NCBI RefSeq assembly: GCF_037975245.1
Contig: NC_092581.1
Coordinates: forward strand, 1,994,501-2,058,500
Origin: Apostichopus japonicus
Lineage: Eukaryota > Echinodermata > Holothuroidea > Aspidochirotida > Stichopodidae
Direction: 5' to 3'
Length of the DNA: 64,000 nucleotides
Shown here: positions 1 through 13,113 of the stretch, piece after piece
How the letters are laid out: every line of letters starts with the position of its first letter
Position numbering within the stretch: position 1 is the first letter of the stretch
The notes under the pieces: generated by a model
Databases searched by the model: none
Told to the model about the DNA's origin: nothing
What the model saw: only the letters and a program-made list of their open reading frames with translations
Position numbers and translations under genes: made by a program

Positions 1-423
1 TGCTTTCTGTTCTATGATCAGTCATTGAAGATATGGATAGAAGCTGGATTGATATCATAAGAATTTTACACAGAGACATTTCAACATCGACCAGTTACAT
101 ACAGCTCTCGGCGAGCCGAAGGGTTCTACCGACAACTCACGTCTTCATTCTTTCAACGGAAAGGGTAAATTAAGAAGGTTAAAGTTATCGTAGGCTGGGA
201 AAGAGGGTTCAATCCGAGGTGGAGGGGTGAGGTGGGGACAAATTCGAAGGGCAGTGGGACATATGATTACTTGAGGGGTCAAACAAGGACAACAGCTCGC
301 AATGCCCCGATACAATGCACTATCTGTGAATTCTCTACCACAAACACCAGTAATCTTTTTAAGCTTTTTTTTTTTGCGAAAAGTTATTAATTAAGATTCT
401 TCCTGAAATGTCATTTCACTTAC

Positions 424-867
424 GTCAGAGTTAATTGTGCGGACTAATACACTGCGGTCCTGCACCCAGCCATTATCGCAAGGTATCGTGGAGAAGTTAC
501 CGTGTTGATCATCTATCGTGTAATTGATAACCGGAAAACCGACATCTACACCGGTGTCGAAAGAGAAGACATATCGTTCACATTGTGAATATGACTCTTC
601 AGTCATCGGTATCGTTAAATTCCTGTATTTGTCGATACATAGACGGTATTCCACTGGGTCGGTTTTACGGTAATCGTTATAACATTGGTCCACTTCGTCT
701 GCAAATTCGTCGACGGAGCACCAATGGTCTTCCCTATTACCAAGGTGAAAGACTTGTTGTAATAGTTGGACCGCATTCGGTATAGCTATTATGCAGACCA
801 GGAAGTAAAGACGCCGTTGGTAACGGCCAAATCCTCCGATCGACTCTAAAACATCGTCAAATTTCAT
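424..867 (-). CDS. SLC22-type organic ion transporter, first coding exon of a tandem paralogue (partial gene)
   Basis: This exon encodes the first 148 residues of an SLC22 (major facilitator superfamily) plasma-membrane organic ion transporter. It starts with MKFDDVL, then FGRYQRR and a hydrophobic first membrane span (about residues 20-40). The large extracellular loop follows, with Cys50, 62, 77, 96 and 130 and N-glycosylation sequons at Asn83, 115 and 124. The exon ends in phase 0 after VRTINSD at a GTAAGT donor (418-423). A splice acceptor lies one base before the ATG. Of the first 60 residues, 38 match the complete copy at 14740-37371, and the exon end and phase are the same; the late part of the loop has diverged most. 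The remaining exons would continue to the left, outside the window. An isolated exon-1 fragment cannot be excluded, but the intact frame and donor favour a live gene. Confidence 0.88.
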
Positions 868-973
868 CCTGGAACTGAGAGGAACTGATATAGTAACGGA
901 AAACTATATTATATCAATGTGTATACCATGAGATGTTCAACTTAATGAATATACATATATATACCTATATATA

Positions 974-974
<1 letters not shown>

Positions 975-1030
<56 letters not shown>
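975..1030. repeat. (TA)n microsatellite
   Basis: A long, nearly pure AT dinucleotide run about 100 bases upstream of the left paralogue's first coding exon. Related imperfect TA sequence extends on both sides (about 950-1062). Confidence 0.95.
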
Positions 1031-1035
<5 letters not shown>

Positions 1036-1159
1036 TATATAATTATATTAAATAACTACAGGTTGTCCCTTTGGATGCGAAATATGACGCCCCCCCGCCC
1101 CTTCATTCTTACTTCAAGACCAGCCAATGCTAATACCTCTCTAAACTGTCTATATCAAG

Positions 1160-1240
1160 CTTCAAAGCACTCGTATTGTCAGTGCAAACATGATATTCAT
1201 ACCGTGCTGCTCGTATACTGACAATACGAGTGCTCTGAAG
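1160..1240. repeat. 24-bp inverted repeat hairpin with a 33-base loop
   Basis: Arms 1160-1183 and 1217-1240 are reverse complements with one mismatch. The structure resembles a microRNA precursor or a very small foldback element. It lies about 290 bases upstream of the left paralogue's coding start. No target-site duplication was seen. Confidence 0.75.
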
Positions 1241-4200
1241 TGGGACATGACACTAGAGTATAGAAAAATTTGTCAAGACTCCTCTGTGGTTTTTTTGCCC
1301 ACTGGTTACCTCGTACAAAGGTTAGTATATTTTACCGCACTAAACCAGGGGGGGGGGGGGACAATTAGTGTGCCGATTGTGCTTGGGCCTTTCTACAACA
1401 ATGACAGTGGCCATCGCTCTTTAACCTTCTAGTTTGATCTCAATACAGACGATATATCTCGTATATCGTGTTATACATTGCTTTGTATATAAAACACTGC
1501 TATTCAGGAGGGGATTGGAGCCCGATGGTAAGAAATACCATCCTAGGTCTCTGCTGTTTTTGTTTTCTTTGGGGATTGGGGTGGGGGAGGGGGGCGTATC
1601 GCTGTTCGAATGAAGACTATAAACAACGAAGATATTACCATAGGGTGTGATTCCTGTTACAGTGTCAAACAACTACTTTCGAGTACTTTCGAGTACGTCC
1701 ACTGCTCGATCCAAAATAAATATATACACGTTTAAGCTCTTGTTTACAATCTTTGATGTTACCCCGCCATATGGTAATCATAAATAAGTCTCCGAATTGC
1801 CTTTATTGTCATAAACGTTATCTGTTTGTACAATAAGAGAATAAACTCGCTAAAACCGCAGTACTATATAAGCTACAGGACTTTACCGTAAGTATATACT
1901 TCAGTCAATGAGTAAACCATGGTGTGCATTACTAGCTGTTTTATCTTGGGTTATGCACGGTGACCCTAACTCACGGTCAATGTAAACAATGATAGTCCAC
2001 AGGGAAATGTATTTACTTGTAATTAGCTTTAGCTTATTTACTGATTCATACATTGGGTTTTAGAGATACTGATAAATGAAATGATCAGTTCGTACTATAA
2101 GTGAACTTTGAAGCAAACAGGTGTGATGTCATAGATGCGCACTGGCAGTGTGTTGTTCTATTGTTTAAAACTATATTATTCTGACCTTGGGTTGGATAGA
2201 GTTTCGATTTTGTTTTTGAGGAGCACGTCCCCACCACCATCCCGTCAGTTTTGTGAAAATCTCGAATGTGACCCTTCTCATAAACTACTTTAGTGTATAT
2301 AAACTTTTCTAACTATTGCACCTATAGCCTATAAGTCGAATATTTTACTTTTCTAAATGTGTCCCGTATAGCTTGAAAATAGTAGGGGTATGCATGTGTC
2401 CTCCACCCTCACCACCCCACCCCACTCCTCTTTGTTCCCTTCCCCGATTACCAGGCCCTTCTCACTATACATCATAGTCATAAATCGATTACGATGTTAC
2501 TTCAATGAGATAATACAAATCAAGAAGACGGAGCGAAAGGAAAGGTGATTGGCCGCGCTAGAACAAACTTTCTTCAATTTGTTTTTATTGAGTCATTTGT
2601 TGTATTTTCCGCAAAGTAATAACATCAGAAAGAAAATGAGGATATCAACATTTACTCGTTTACTTATCAAAGGAAGAAAATGGTCTTATTCTTTCAAAAT
2701 ACCAGCTGAAAATGATAAGGGTACGTTTGACTTCTGGTCATAACGTGTTGGTATAGGGTTGTCTGTACGATTCCGGGCCGCCCTCGTCCCCAGTACGTAT
2801 GCTATCGTATGCTATCGCCCGTCTGTTTCACTGCAAGAGAAATGCCTAACGACAGACGCAGTCTAGCGGTAATATTAATACTGATCGATGAAAACATGCT
2901 TCGAGTTGTATATTTCTGTAGATTCAAGCCCAACTTCAATGTATTGGTACCTTAATTAAAAGTCGTTAACCGTGTAGTATGCTTGCGTTAGATAGGCACT
3001 ATTAGTGTTGTTACGTCCCAGCTGCGTACAGATCGACCAGCAACCGACTGTTTGGTGGAAACATGATGTTTTTTTGGTTTCCATAAATTAAAACATTAAA
3101 TATTCCTTTGCGCTTATACATTCCGCATACATATTCCCTTAGAAGTGGCTCACAATTCTTTGTATTTATTTTACTTTTTTTTAATAGAAAAATTTCTTAC
3201 AATCTGGAAATTAATTGGACACAAGTTCATTGCCTAAACGTTAAGACTACGTAAAATAGGCAGTGTATGTTGACGCTTTTATAGGCGAGCTGTTGTTGGT
3301 CTTGAAATTGCCGCAAGCGACAAGCCGGAGATAGTTTCAAAGATCAAGTTCTGTAATACGAAAGCCGATCTTTATCTATATGTGTAATAGTTTATACATA
3401 GGCCTATATAAATATATCTGCTTTGAATTTCGACCCAATTTTAATATATCCTCTTGAACGTATCATATACATCGATCTGAACGAATTGGTTCTCTCACAG
3501 TAAATGATGGGAATTTATTTACGATCTATATATACGAGAGATTCGAAATCTTACCTTATGATACTGCATGGGTTTCCACAGTGAGCGTATAGTAAGAAGT
3601 GAGAACTGCGAGATAGAAACTGGCATATGTGTATATAGCAGCTAAGTATATTAGTTTGAATCCACACTGCCCTTGAGATGTAGGCGATGCAAAGTGATTT
3701 TAAGGGGCGCTCTAAACTTGCACATCGACTAACAACTTACCGTTACGCATTGAACTGGTGGACGTGACGTTCATAGAGTTGTGTAACTATACCGTACGGA
3801 AGCATGAAAGTGCCATCAACATAAGAAAAACTTTGCCCCATAAGTTGACATTTTTCAGTAAATTGTTTAGATAACAAGATAATATCTTATCAAAAATCAG
3901 AAAAATGTTGGATTGCTCATTTGCTTTGATTTAGCCATTGAAAAATTTTCTGCAAAATGTTTAATTGACAACTTATCGTATCTCGTCAATTCAACATTTT
4001 TCTGAAAAATGAAATTTTCTGCCAAATGTTTAATTGACAACTTATCGTATCTCGTCAATTCAACATTGACAAAAATCACATCAACCAAAGGACAATATTA
4101 ACGGAGACACCAGCCCAACCTTCATTATTAGTCAATGTTATAGACATAACTGTGGTAATATACTTCACCAAAAGAGCTAAGAAAAACAAAATTCTACTCG

Positions 4201-4473
4201 GGAGGTATCACAGCTTTAATATTCAAATTATTTCAATAAAAAAAATGCGGCTGGACCACGAAGCCTAATTGTCGTCTTTGACCCGAGTCGCGACCTATTT
4301 GAAGGGAAACAACATAATTTCTATATCACCTTTATAATTTAAGAAACGATCCTTTATAAACATATTAGCGGGGCTCGTCTTTCGACCGAGTAATACGTAT
4401 ACTATCGGGTCCAAATAAAATATTTCGTATGGCCTAAAGTAACATCTTCACCGCGTGTTCCAAACTTTTCGTG
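1241..4473. other. intergenic, no gene recognised
   Basis: AT-rich sequence between the two SLC22 genes. Open frames are short with no splice-supported exon. The only structure seen is a 69-bp direct duplication at about 3947-4075, which happens to keep one minus-strand frame open, plus scattered C and G runs. Confidence 0.5.
3947..4075. repeat. 69-bp tandem duplication
   Basis: Two copies of a segment containing TTTAATTGACAACTTATCG and the following bases, offset by 69 bases. Because 69 is a multiple of three, a short minus-strand frame repeats a 23-residue block. I see no reason to call this a gene. Confidence 0.75.
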
Positions 4474-4968
4474 TATGGCAAGCCATGTGGGACAAACACT
4501 GCATAATATATCCGCGTATTAATTGGAATTTATACGCGTATTAATTGGAATATATACGCGTATATATTATTAGCCAATCATATGGCTTAAATATATCCGC
4601 GTATTAATTCGAATATATTCACGTATTAATTCGAATATATACACGTATTAATTCGAATATATACACGTATTAATTCGAATATATACACGTATTAAATAAA
4701 ATAAATATGGGGATTAAATCCAATATATGCACGGATTAATTAGAGTTACACGAAAAAAAAAAACATTTCCGCTCTTGCTGTGTACATATGCCAACGATAA
4801 ATGTTTTGGCGGGCTCGCGAGATCGCTTCAAAAAGCGAAACTTTACACATGTAGGATATAACACATATATTCGAATTAATACGCGTATATATTCGAATTA
4901 ATACGCGTATATATTCGAATTAATACGCGGATATATTATGCAGTGTTTGTCCCACATGGCTTGCCATA
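4474..4968. mobile_element. 495-bp foldback transposable element (MITE) with subterminal repeats
   Basis: The ends are long inverted repeats that begin TATGGCAAGCCATGTGGG and continue for more than 45 bases. Inside each end is a run of 20-base units based on ATATACACGTATTAATTCGA, oriented inward. The element is flanked on both sides by TTCGTG (4468-4473 and 4969-4974), a 6-bp target-site duplication. The centre has no coding potential, so it is non-autonomous. The superfamily is not assigned. Confidence 0.88.
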
Positions 4969-4974
4969 TTCGTG

Positions 4975-6600
4975 GACACGAATGCAATGTTGAATGTCAT
5001 CCAAATATATCCTGACGAATTTATAAGATGGTTAAAGAACATATTTTGGGTATAGTTATATTACAACTGACAAAAGAATTGAACATGAATGAGCATTCCA
5101 GAACAGCTTGAGAAATAATCTAGTTCTATAAACATATCAACACATATCAAAACTCAACGGTTGCTTCACAACTTTTTTGGTTCGTTGAAATTGACCTTGA
5201 TTTTTTGACTTTGTCTTCTAGTGGGTTCCTAGAGTTAACATTTTGTTTGTTCTTTCTCGGTCGTAAAAGTCGAGACACGGGCGCAAATAGAAATGTTTAC
5301 TTATAGTTTACTTAAACACAAGGTCAAGAAGGGTGAAGGCTCCTCAAACTGGGTCATGGGAACAGCAGGAATCACATCCTCAAACTGCCTGAATAAATTA
5401 CAAAGTGAATATATGGATTATGGATACACCTGCAAATCGCAACACTCTTTACCATGATCACAGCTATTTGGTGGCTAACTTCGCGCCCACTTAATACATC
5501 AACTCCAGTTTCATTTGCTGGCTGAATAGAACAACTTGATCTACAATTTGCTTCGCTCCCGTAGGCGGGCGGGGGGGGGGTGGTGGTCTAAAAAGCCGAT
5601 ATTTGGAGACATATTTGGAGACAGAAAGCGTACATATTGTCATTTACATAAAGAGCCCAAATTTCGACATAAATAGTCCAACTTTCGAGATTTGTTCAAA
5701 ATAAAAAAATTCATCAAATTTTGAAATGGAAAGCTGAAAAAGTATTTTATTAAACAGATTTGTTACTTCGATGATCCTCTCTATAAATGGTACATATTTT
5801 CGGTCAAGTATGTACAACCGTGCCTAACATTCTCTTTAACAAACAACATCAACAACCATATCTTATTACGTCACTGCGTCGAGGTTACTGTTTCCTGATC
5901 AAGTCCCGCTTGTGTGTTTTAATGTGGACGTTTGCAAGTTTGAATTACATTAACTACACTGTCATTAGCATACATTCTATGCACAATATCCAGGACTGTG
6001 TTTTAGTCAGTATTAAATTGGAATTTGTATTTTAATTTATAATCTGTGGGTTTGTGGAGGAAAACACTTGCCGACGAAAATAATAAAGCTGATTTAAAGG
6101 AGGGTGGCTGTGTGTGTGTATGTGTGGGGGGGGTGGGGTGGGGGAGAACTGATGACTGCAGAATACAATAGGTTTAACACTTGTACAGAGTAAAAGGACC
6201 AAGCAACCTGCTCTCAGAGATGACAGACAAACTTCCTGAAAATTTGATCCAACTATACCATTTATGATTAGTTTCAATTTATTTATAGCAATAAGTATTA
6301 AATGTCACGTTGGTTGGGGTGATGTTTAGCATGCTACATGACACCAATACAGAGAGTGGTACCGGCAATACGTTCTTCGGATGAATAAATGATAGAACCC
6401 TGAACATACGAGCTAACAGCCTGACAAGATTTAGTAAACTAGAGTCAGTAATATCTACAATTAGAAGCGACCTAGAATGCATGATCAGTGGAATTTTAAT
6501 ATAGTCTCCCCCCCCCCCCCTCCTTACACACAACTCACATCATCATCATCAGTCCATATGTTGTTGTTTTTTAAAATCCTTTAAGATACATGTATACTTT
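4975..6600. other. intergenic, no gene recognised
   Basis: AT-rich sequence with G runs (about 5571 and 6127) and a C run (about 6508). No splice-supported exon, RNA gene or repeat family was recognised. Confidence 0.45.
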
Positions 6601-6912
6601 TATATTAATTTTCAAGCTGCGTCCATTTTATTTTTCATAGTCATATTTTAAGGGATTTTGTCATTTTGTTACTTTAATTTACTTAAAACTCACTTTTTTC
6701 TTTTTAGGAATTTCACTGTAAATCTATATTATTTTTAAAATCATTCCTTTGTTTATATATATATATTTTATATTAATATTTAAGCTGTGTCAATTTTATT
6801 CTTCATATTCATATTTTAAGGGTTTTGTCATTTTGTTGTCATTGTAAAGCGCTCTTGAACATGCTTAAGCATGAAAAGGGCGCTATATAAATTTGGTAAA
6901 ATAATAATAATA
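6601..6912 (+). mobile_element. SINE/LINE 3' tail with a duplicated 168-bp segment
   Basis: The stretch ends with TGTAAAGCGCTCTTGAACAT, a short stem, GGGCGCTATATAAAT and an (AAT)n tail. This is the layout of L2-like LINE and SINE 3' ends in many animals. Upstream, a block starting TATATTAAT is present twice, at 6601 and 6769. No protein-coding part remains. Confidence 0.6.
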
Positions 6913-9545
6913 TGGATTACATCATCGATAACTGCAACTTTATCCAGCAGCAGAAACTCATAGAAGCAATTGTAAACATTTGATTTAGACCATTTTCTCT
7001 TCTTTTTTTGAAGAAAACTTCAGTTAAAACAACTTCGCACACAAGTAGAGTACAGTGTGAGCTTTGCAACTATTTTAGAAGACGAAAACGCGTCGCGCGC
7101 ACGACCACACACACAGACAAATGTTATCTGTTGGACCACACTTTAGCAGACAACCATTCTTGGTCACCTTGACAACTAGCTACTTCTAGTTTGCCCTATG
7201 CCATCACTAATGTAAGAAGACTGAATTTCGATACTTTACTCAAAATGACTGAAACAATTGTCATATTTATCCAATAATTTATCCAATAATTGAAACAAAA
7301 TCAATGCAAAACATGATTGAAAATAAAAATCAATGCGCATGTGTAGTTCGGTATATTTCATTACTTCTGTACACAAGGGGCTGAAAAGAAAAACACATAT
7401 TTTCAAAAAGTAGCAGTTACTTTAGTGTATTTGTATGAAAAGTGAAGGTAATCCGCCATTTGAAAACCTATTATCCTTGCAGCATCAAGCAAATACATAA
7501 TCTAGAGTTTAGTAATATCCCAGCAGTTTCAAAGGTTATGCAATTACTACATCGACATTGCAATGAACCTTAAAGTTCAGATATTCCTACTGGAAAGGGG
7601 GAAAAAATTGTTCATTTAACATGATCTTGGCCTTTTCATAATTGTAGCATTTACATATAAATAACACCAACAAAAGTTTCTTTAAAAATATTCAACAATA
7701 CGAAATTCTGCGACATAACTACACGTGTTTTCTAAACACGTGTTGCTGTTTTGAAATGGCAGGGATGGTATTCTTGATGTAGCCTCACTTGCATTATTTT
7801 AACACATTTTGAAAATATGATCACACACTTATTGTGTGAGCGTTGCTTAGAAAAATTTCCTTTTGCCTGCATGATAAAGACTTCCTTTGAAAGATTAAAC
7901 TATGCCACTATCCTACTAGAATACATTTAACCTCACATCTCCTCACAGAGGGAGGAGAACAAGTTAAAAAAAAATTGGAAATGACAAAGTTACCTCCCAA
8001 ACACTAATGCTATCAAAGATAAATGACAACAATTACTAATATATAGGCCCCCCCCCCAAAAAAAAGCAAAAACAAAAAATTCCCGACAATAAAAGCGACA
8101 TCTAAGTGCCTTGGTGCATCAGCTCTGGTTATAGGATTTTTTCCCCTTTATATCTTACAAAGAAATATAATTGCAATGACCTGAAAGGTTTTTCAAAAGC
8201 GAATGAGCTTCGTCATCTGATATATAAAACAAGCCACTTTTAATAAACACACACAGGAATAAAAGTTGTAAAAAAAAAGAAAGAAAAAATTCCATTATAA
8301 AACAAAAATGGACGAATGAAAAACAAAACACAAAAAAAAACCACAATGAAATAAGGACCCTGAAAAACATGGAATATTAATATTAGCATTATCCTGATTC
8401 CTCGCCAGTCAACATGAAAATTGGCTTCCCTCCCCTTGGTCTGAGTAATAAAAAAATAACTTCGCACCAGTTTAAAGATCTACCAAACTGTGTACAACAA
8501 TGATATATGAACGGATATTATTTTCGAGCTTGAGGGAGCATCAGCAGATGAATTAAAGCATCTGACCTTTGCTTCACCGACACATTATCAGAGAGACCCT
8601 AGAGTCACCCCCACCTCCCCCCCCCCATAGATGTTTGTCGGAGCAATTATTACTGAAACACCCCACTTTACAATTCCTTGTTTTCAAAAGATGCGGTTCA
8701 CTTAGCGACATGGCTATCTCCCGCAAAAGGTGAGCATGGAACTGTTATCGACTGTAATGGTACTTCAACACGACAAGACCCCCTAGTAAATTAGGGGGGG
8801 GTGGGTAAAATTTCTATGGGAGGAATTGTAGAGTAGAAAACTTGACAAATGTGGCTACAAAATGGTCAAAAATTTAAAAAAAGAAAAGAAAAAAGATAGT
8901 ACCCTATGAGTTTTAGAGCTAACATTTAATATTTATATGATTTAATAACAAACTATGGCTATGTGGATATGGGAGTGTTACCCTCATCCCCCTCCCCTCC
9001 CCTCCCATCCTTTCCCACCCTCCCCTCATTCCCGGACTCATTGCTTCGCAATGTTTGCTAGCACTGGTACAGGTTTCTCTGTGACTATGATAAGTAGACT
9101 CATCGGTAGGTATAAAATAAAGAAGGAATATCTAATAAAACAAAAGTTAGCTCTCTTCGTAGACATATTTCAGAGTCGACGTTAATTATTAAACTTAATA
9201 AAGTTTAACTTTTTTTTCACTCAAAGCATTTGTTAGAAGTATTATACATACATATACATATATACGCTCAGTTTTTACCCTGAGGGAAAACTCTCCTAAT
9301 ATTTCCAATTCTGCTCAAGATGAAAACTATAGCTAGAAAAACAGTAGATGATTTACATATGTATTGCATAGCTATCTGAACGTATTGACTCACATATATA
9401 CTCATACAAAACAAAGATACAAAACAGCATATTAGAAAAAAAAGGACTTCCATTTTGCTAAATATTTCGGTGATAGATACAAAACGACTGCAGCATTAAG
9501 TTTTGAAAAAAAGGGTTATTACATCATTCTATACTTTCAGAGGTC
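6913..9545. other. intergenic, no gene recognised
   Basis: AT-rich sequence with no supported gene. It contains a near-perfect palindrome with two CACGTG E-boxes (7721-7743) and a C-rich pyrimidine tract (about 8984-9030). Confidence 0.45.
7721..7743. repeat. palindrome with two E-boxes
   Basis: Ten-base arms ACACGTGTTT and AAACACGTGT separated by three bases. Each arm holds CACGTG, the binding site of bHLH factors. No nearby transcription start is known, so a function is not claimed. Confidence 0.6.
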
Positions 9546-9553
9546 ATCATAAT

Positions 9554-9923
9554 CAGTGGCGTAGGAAGTTACTTTTGAGTGGGGGGGCTGAAGACTGATG
9601 GCCGGCCTGGGGGAGGGGTCTAAGGGGAGGGGGTGCCCCCTCCCCTTTGGATTCTTTTGCATTTCCAGGTGGCCTCAGATGCAATTTGGTGCAATATAGC
9701 ACACTTCAACACCCACTCCATTTTGTAAACTTAATTTTGTATTTTCACCTGGCCTTAGATGCAATTTGGTGCTCCAAATGAGATTTTTTTTCTCATTTGG
9801 AAATGAAAAAGGGGTTTTTTGACTTGCGAAGTGGGGGGGGGGGCGGAATGATACTTCCGCCCCTCCACATTTTTCACTGGGGGGGGGGCTGGCGCCCCCC
9901 AGCCCCCGGTTCCTACGCCCTTG
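9554..9923. mobile_element. 370-bp hAT-type MITE
   Basis: The ends are CAGTGGCGTAGGAA at the left and its near-complement TTCCTACGCCCTTG at the right. The element is flanked by a perfect 8-bp direct repeat, ATCATAAT (9546-9553 and 9924-9931), the duplication length of hAT transposons. The interior is G-rich, with a GGGGGG-CTGGCGCC-CCCC palindrome near the right end and two copies of an AGATGCAATTTGGTGC segment. It has no transposase. Confidence 0.87.
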
Positions 9924-9931
9924 ATCATAAT

Positions 9932-12351
9932 AATAACCCAGCCTCAACGCCTGCCTAATTCTGAAAGCAAAAACATTTGCTATTAATATTTCTCCCATAT
10001 ATTTACAACCGAGTTTTCAACAAGTCGACTTTGTCGAGGAGTAAACCTAACTTTAATGGTAGCACTCGCTACGGCTGCAACGACCAAATCTTCTTTTTTT
10101 ATATCTAGTAACCTCTGTGTTGAATACCCATTGGTTAGGGAGACGTTTAACCATGTGCTTGCCACAATAATACACAAATACCGGTTATAATTAAATCAAG
10201 CTATTAATAAGGTTTTATGATTTCATTAAAGCTACAACTATACACTCTACTAAGGAACCCTAAAAGTGTCTAAATAATTGAATTTTTCTTTTAAAAAGTC
10301 TTGGGAAATTGGAATGCCTTTTGAAGGTAAAACAAAATGAGATTTATAGCCTCTGCTTTTGAAGAGAACACTTTTTTGTTAATGTATAAAGCATAAATTG
10401 AAACCCTTTTTTTCTTTGATATTCAGGTATAAAAAATAACTTTTTTTTTGTTTTCGTATGTCATGAGCATGTGTTTTTTTTTTTCTTTTGGCAAAATTTT
10501 ATTTTTTAAAGGTGATCAGAAAACGCTAGGAAGACTACCATATAACCGATTAAATATTTCTTGAAGTGTTATCAAGCAAATTATGACGATTATGATTTAT
10601 GGGATATTGAAAAATATTACGAAAATATTCCGTTTCTATTTCTGTCATGTAATGTTCAGATTCAAAACTGGCCATTGTTAAATATTAATATTGACTAAGT
10701 CACTGGTTAATGGGAGCCAATATTTCACTATACTGATACTGAACTCATATTAACAACTATGAGGGCAAAATCTGATGGCCCCCGTAGGAAGCCCTGCACA
10801 AAGTGTGTGAACGAGCAATCCGGACACATAATGGCACTTTACAATGAGAAGAACCTGTTGAACGTTCTCCCGATGTTTCCTGTTTTTATTTTGTTAACAG
10901 CTCTTGACTATATCAAGCTATCTTTAATCTAGTTATTATAAATATCTCTTTCTTCCGGGTGGCGAGTTTCTACATGGACGAACTTGGTATGCAAGGTTTT
11001 TTTTCCCAACCCTGCTGAAAAACTTTTGTAAAAGTACATCAATCACAGAAAACTGACGGACGAATTTAAAAAAAAAACAAGTTTTGAAAGGCCACAGACT
11101 TTTTCTCCAATCTTTTCTTCTTAAAAAGATTCAATAATTCCTGGAGGGAAAAGTGAATGGCCGTACTTGGTAGTTGTTTTTTTGTGGCTAAATACAATCA
11201 TGTTTATACTTCTGCGCTGCATAGTATAAATCGTATCGTGAAAAAAAGTACAATTATACAATTTTTTTTTGTAACTATTAAATATGCAGTAAAAGTCAAC
11301 CTCTCACAGTTCCTTGCCCATATATGACATCTTAGCCCCTTTTTCCCAAGCTATCCCTTTGCCACCAGAGTGAACTGGTTAATTAAAATGAAACTAGAGT
11401 AAACAATGGAGGGATCATGTTTAACATCCTACATCCAATCCCAGAAAGACAAATGGTTGCATTTAAATGGCATTTCTCTTTGTCAAGGACAAAAACTCTT
11501 CAAACCACAACCACCCACCCCCCACCCTCCCCACCCAGAAGGCTATGTCAAATACTAGTCAATGCCCTAAACAATATTTCAATTGTTGCCCAGTGTTTAC
11601 AAAGTGTGTATAATGTTTAGATACCGTTCATATGCTTATATCTATAAAGTGAAAGGCATTGAGTAGACATTTGATGTAGGAATATTGTTAAGTCTTTTGG
11701 GGGGGAAAAAAAGTTAAGCAAACATCAACCTTCTGTTTTGTCTTTTACATTTAAATTTGCAAATTGGTGACTTACTTCAAAAATCTGACTTTATACTCCA
11801 ATTTAAAGAAAACAAACAAAAACAATATATCACTACTAAATAGTACACCTTTGTTCTCAGATACCCAAACTTTCCACAGGAAAGTAGTATTTTTTTGGGC
11901 TGCCCACAAAAAAAAACAGCTGCTACGTTAATACAGATTATAAAGTTACCTACGAAAAAGAGTGGACCCTGTTCTTCCGAAACAATGAGAAAAGTGGCTT
12001 ATTTCTCTTTTTAATGGACTTTTTTTCTGCCTCCCGCCCTGCATAAATGCTCTTAGCTACAGACGTTTATTAAAGAATAAAAGAATAAAGAAATAAGAAA
12101 GAAAAAATATATATATATCATACTAATCGAAGCAATGAGAGAAATAAACATACTGAAAAAATGTGTCTTTTAAAAAATCCCTGAAGTAGTTTTCCTCTTT
12201 ATTACTTGCGTAACAATGGACATTTTAAAACTCGATCCACACGGCACAAAATATTACACAAGTCACGAAAACTATGGACTTGAACACGAGGTATATATGG
12301 CTCTAGGACGTTGAGTTTTGTCGCGCCGAAGAAACATTGAAAAGGGGCAGT
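9932..12351. other. intergenic, no gene recognised
   Basis: Low-complexity, AT-rich sequence with many T and A runs. Nothing supported was found. Confidence 0.45.
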
Positions 12352-12620
12352 TCAAAGGGCTCGCCGTACTGCCTCTGTGAGTGGACGGGGGGAAGAAGAT
12401 CCCTCCACTGAATTAAAAGTTGGTAATTCTTGCACCACGGGTGGCGATGGTTCTTTCAAAACATTCCACGTAATATAAAGTGGTGATGACAGATTTTGCA
12501 TCACAAAATTTACATCAGTTCTTTTAGAAGAGACAAGAGAAAAGCAAAGCATTTCTCTCAAAAAAATACTGCCCGGTCTGGGTCCTTTAACTACATCGCT
12601 ATGACAACGAACCAGACCAG
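12352..12620 (-). other. unassigned open frame behind a strong splice acceptor
   Basis: A minus-strand T-rich tract ends in TTACCAG near 12629. From there the frame stays open for about 87 codons to a TGA at 12352. The product is not recognised (it ends RPLTEAVRRAL). It could be the last exon of an unknown gene, a transposon remnant, or chance. I found no partner exon that fits with certainty. Confidence 0.2.
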
Positions 12621-13113
12621 GCACTGGTAAGTGAAGAAAAAAAAATTGCAAAAAAAAAGTACAGGCAGTAAACTATTTTTTACACACTGCTGTCTAATAC
12701 TACAGAATCACAAAACTTGATATCACAAAGATACAAAAAACCAGAAAACGAAAAATTTCAAAAACAGTAAAATCCCCTTCCAACTGAATACCAGCTATAA
12801 TGTCAAAGGTTATATACAAGTGCAACCTCTCAGGTTGCCATAGAAACCACCAGCCTATGCATAAAAATAGCAGAGTACAGTCTGCTCCCTAATACATCTA
12901 CGATGTCCTACCAAACTTGAATCAAAGATTTTTTGTGAAACGCTTGAAAACTCAGCAGTAAGAGTTTAATGATATCAATACACAATCCACCTATCTTACT
13001 ACCAGAAGTTTTTAGTTGAACTGAATTTTTCATTCATTCCAACAACTAAAAAAGAAGCTCTAAAAGAGAAGTAAAACATTTCTCATTATTTTAAAACTTT
13101 TAGCCAGATAACA

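Noticed and set aside
3897-4088. Short protein with a repeated 23-residue block
   Set aside because: It results from a 69-bp duplication in AT-rich spacer DNA, and it has no start context, domain or partner exon.
9675-9998. Open frame of 107 codons
   Set aside because: It runs through the hAT-type MITE and across its border, so it is not a gene.
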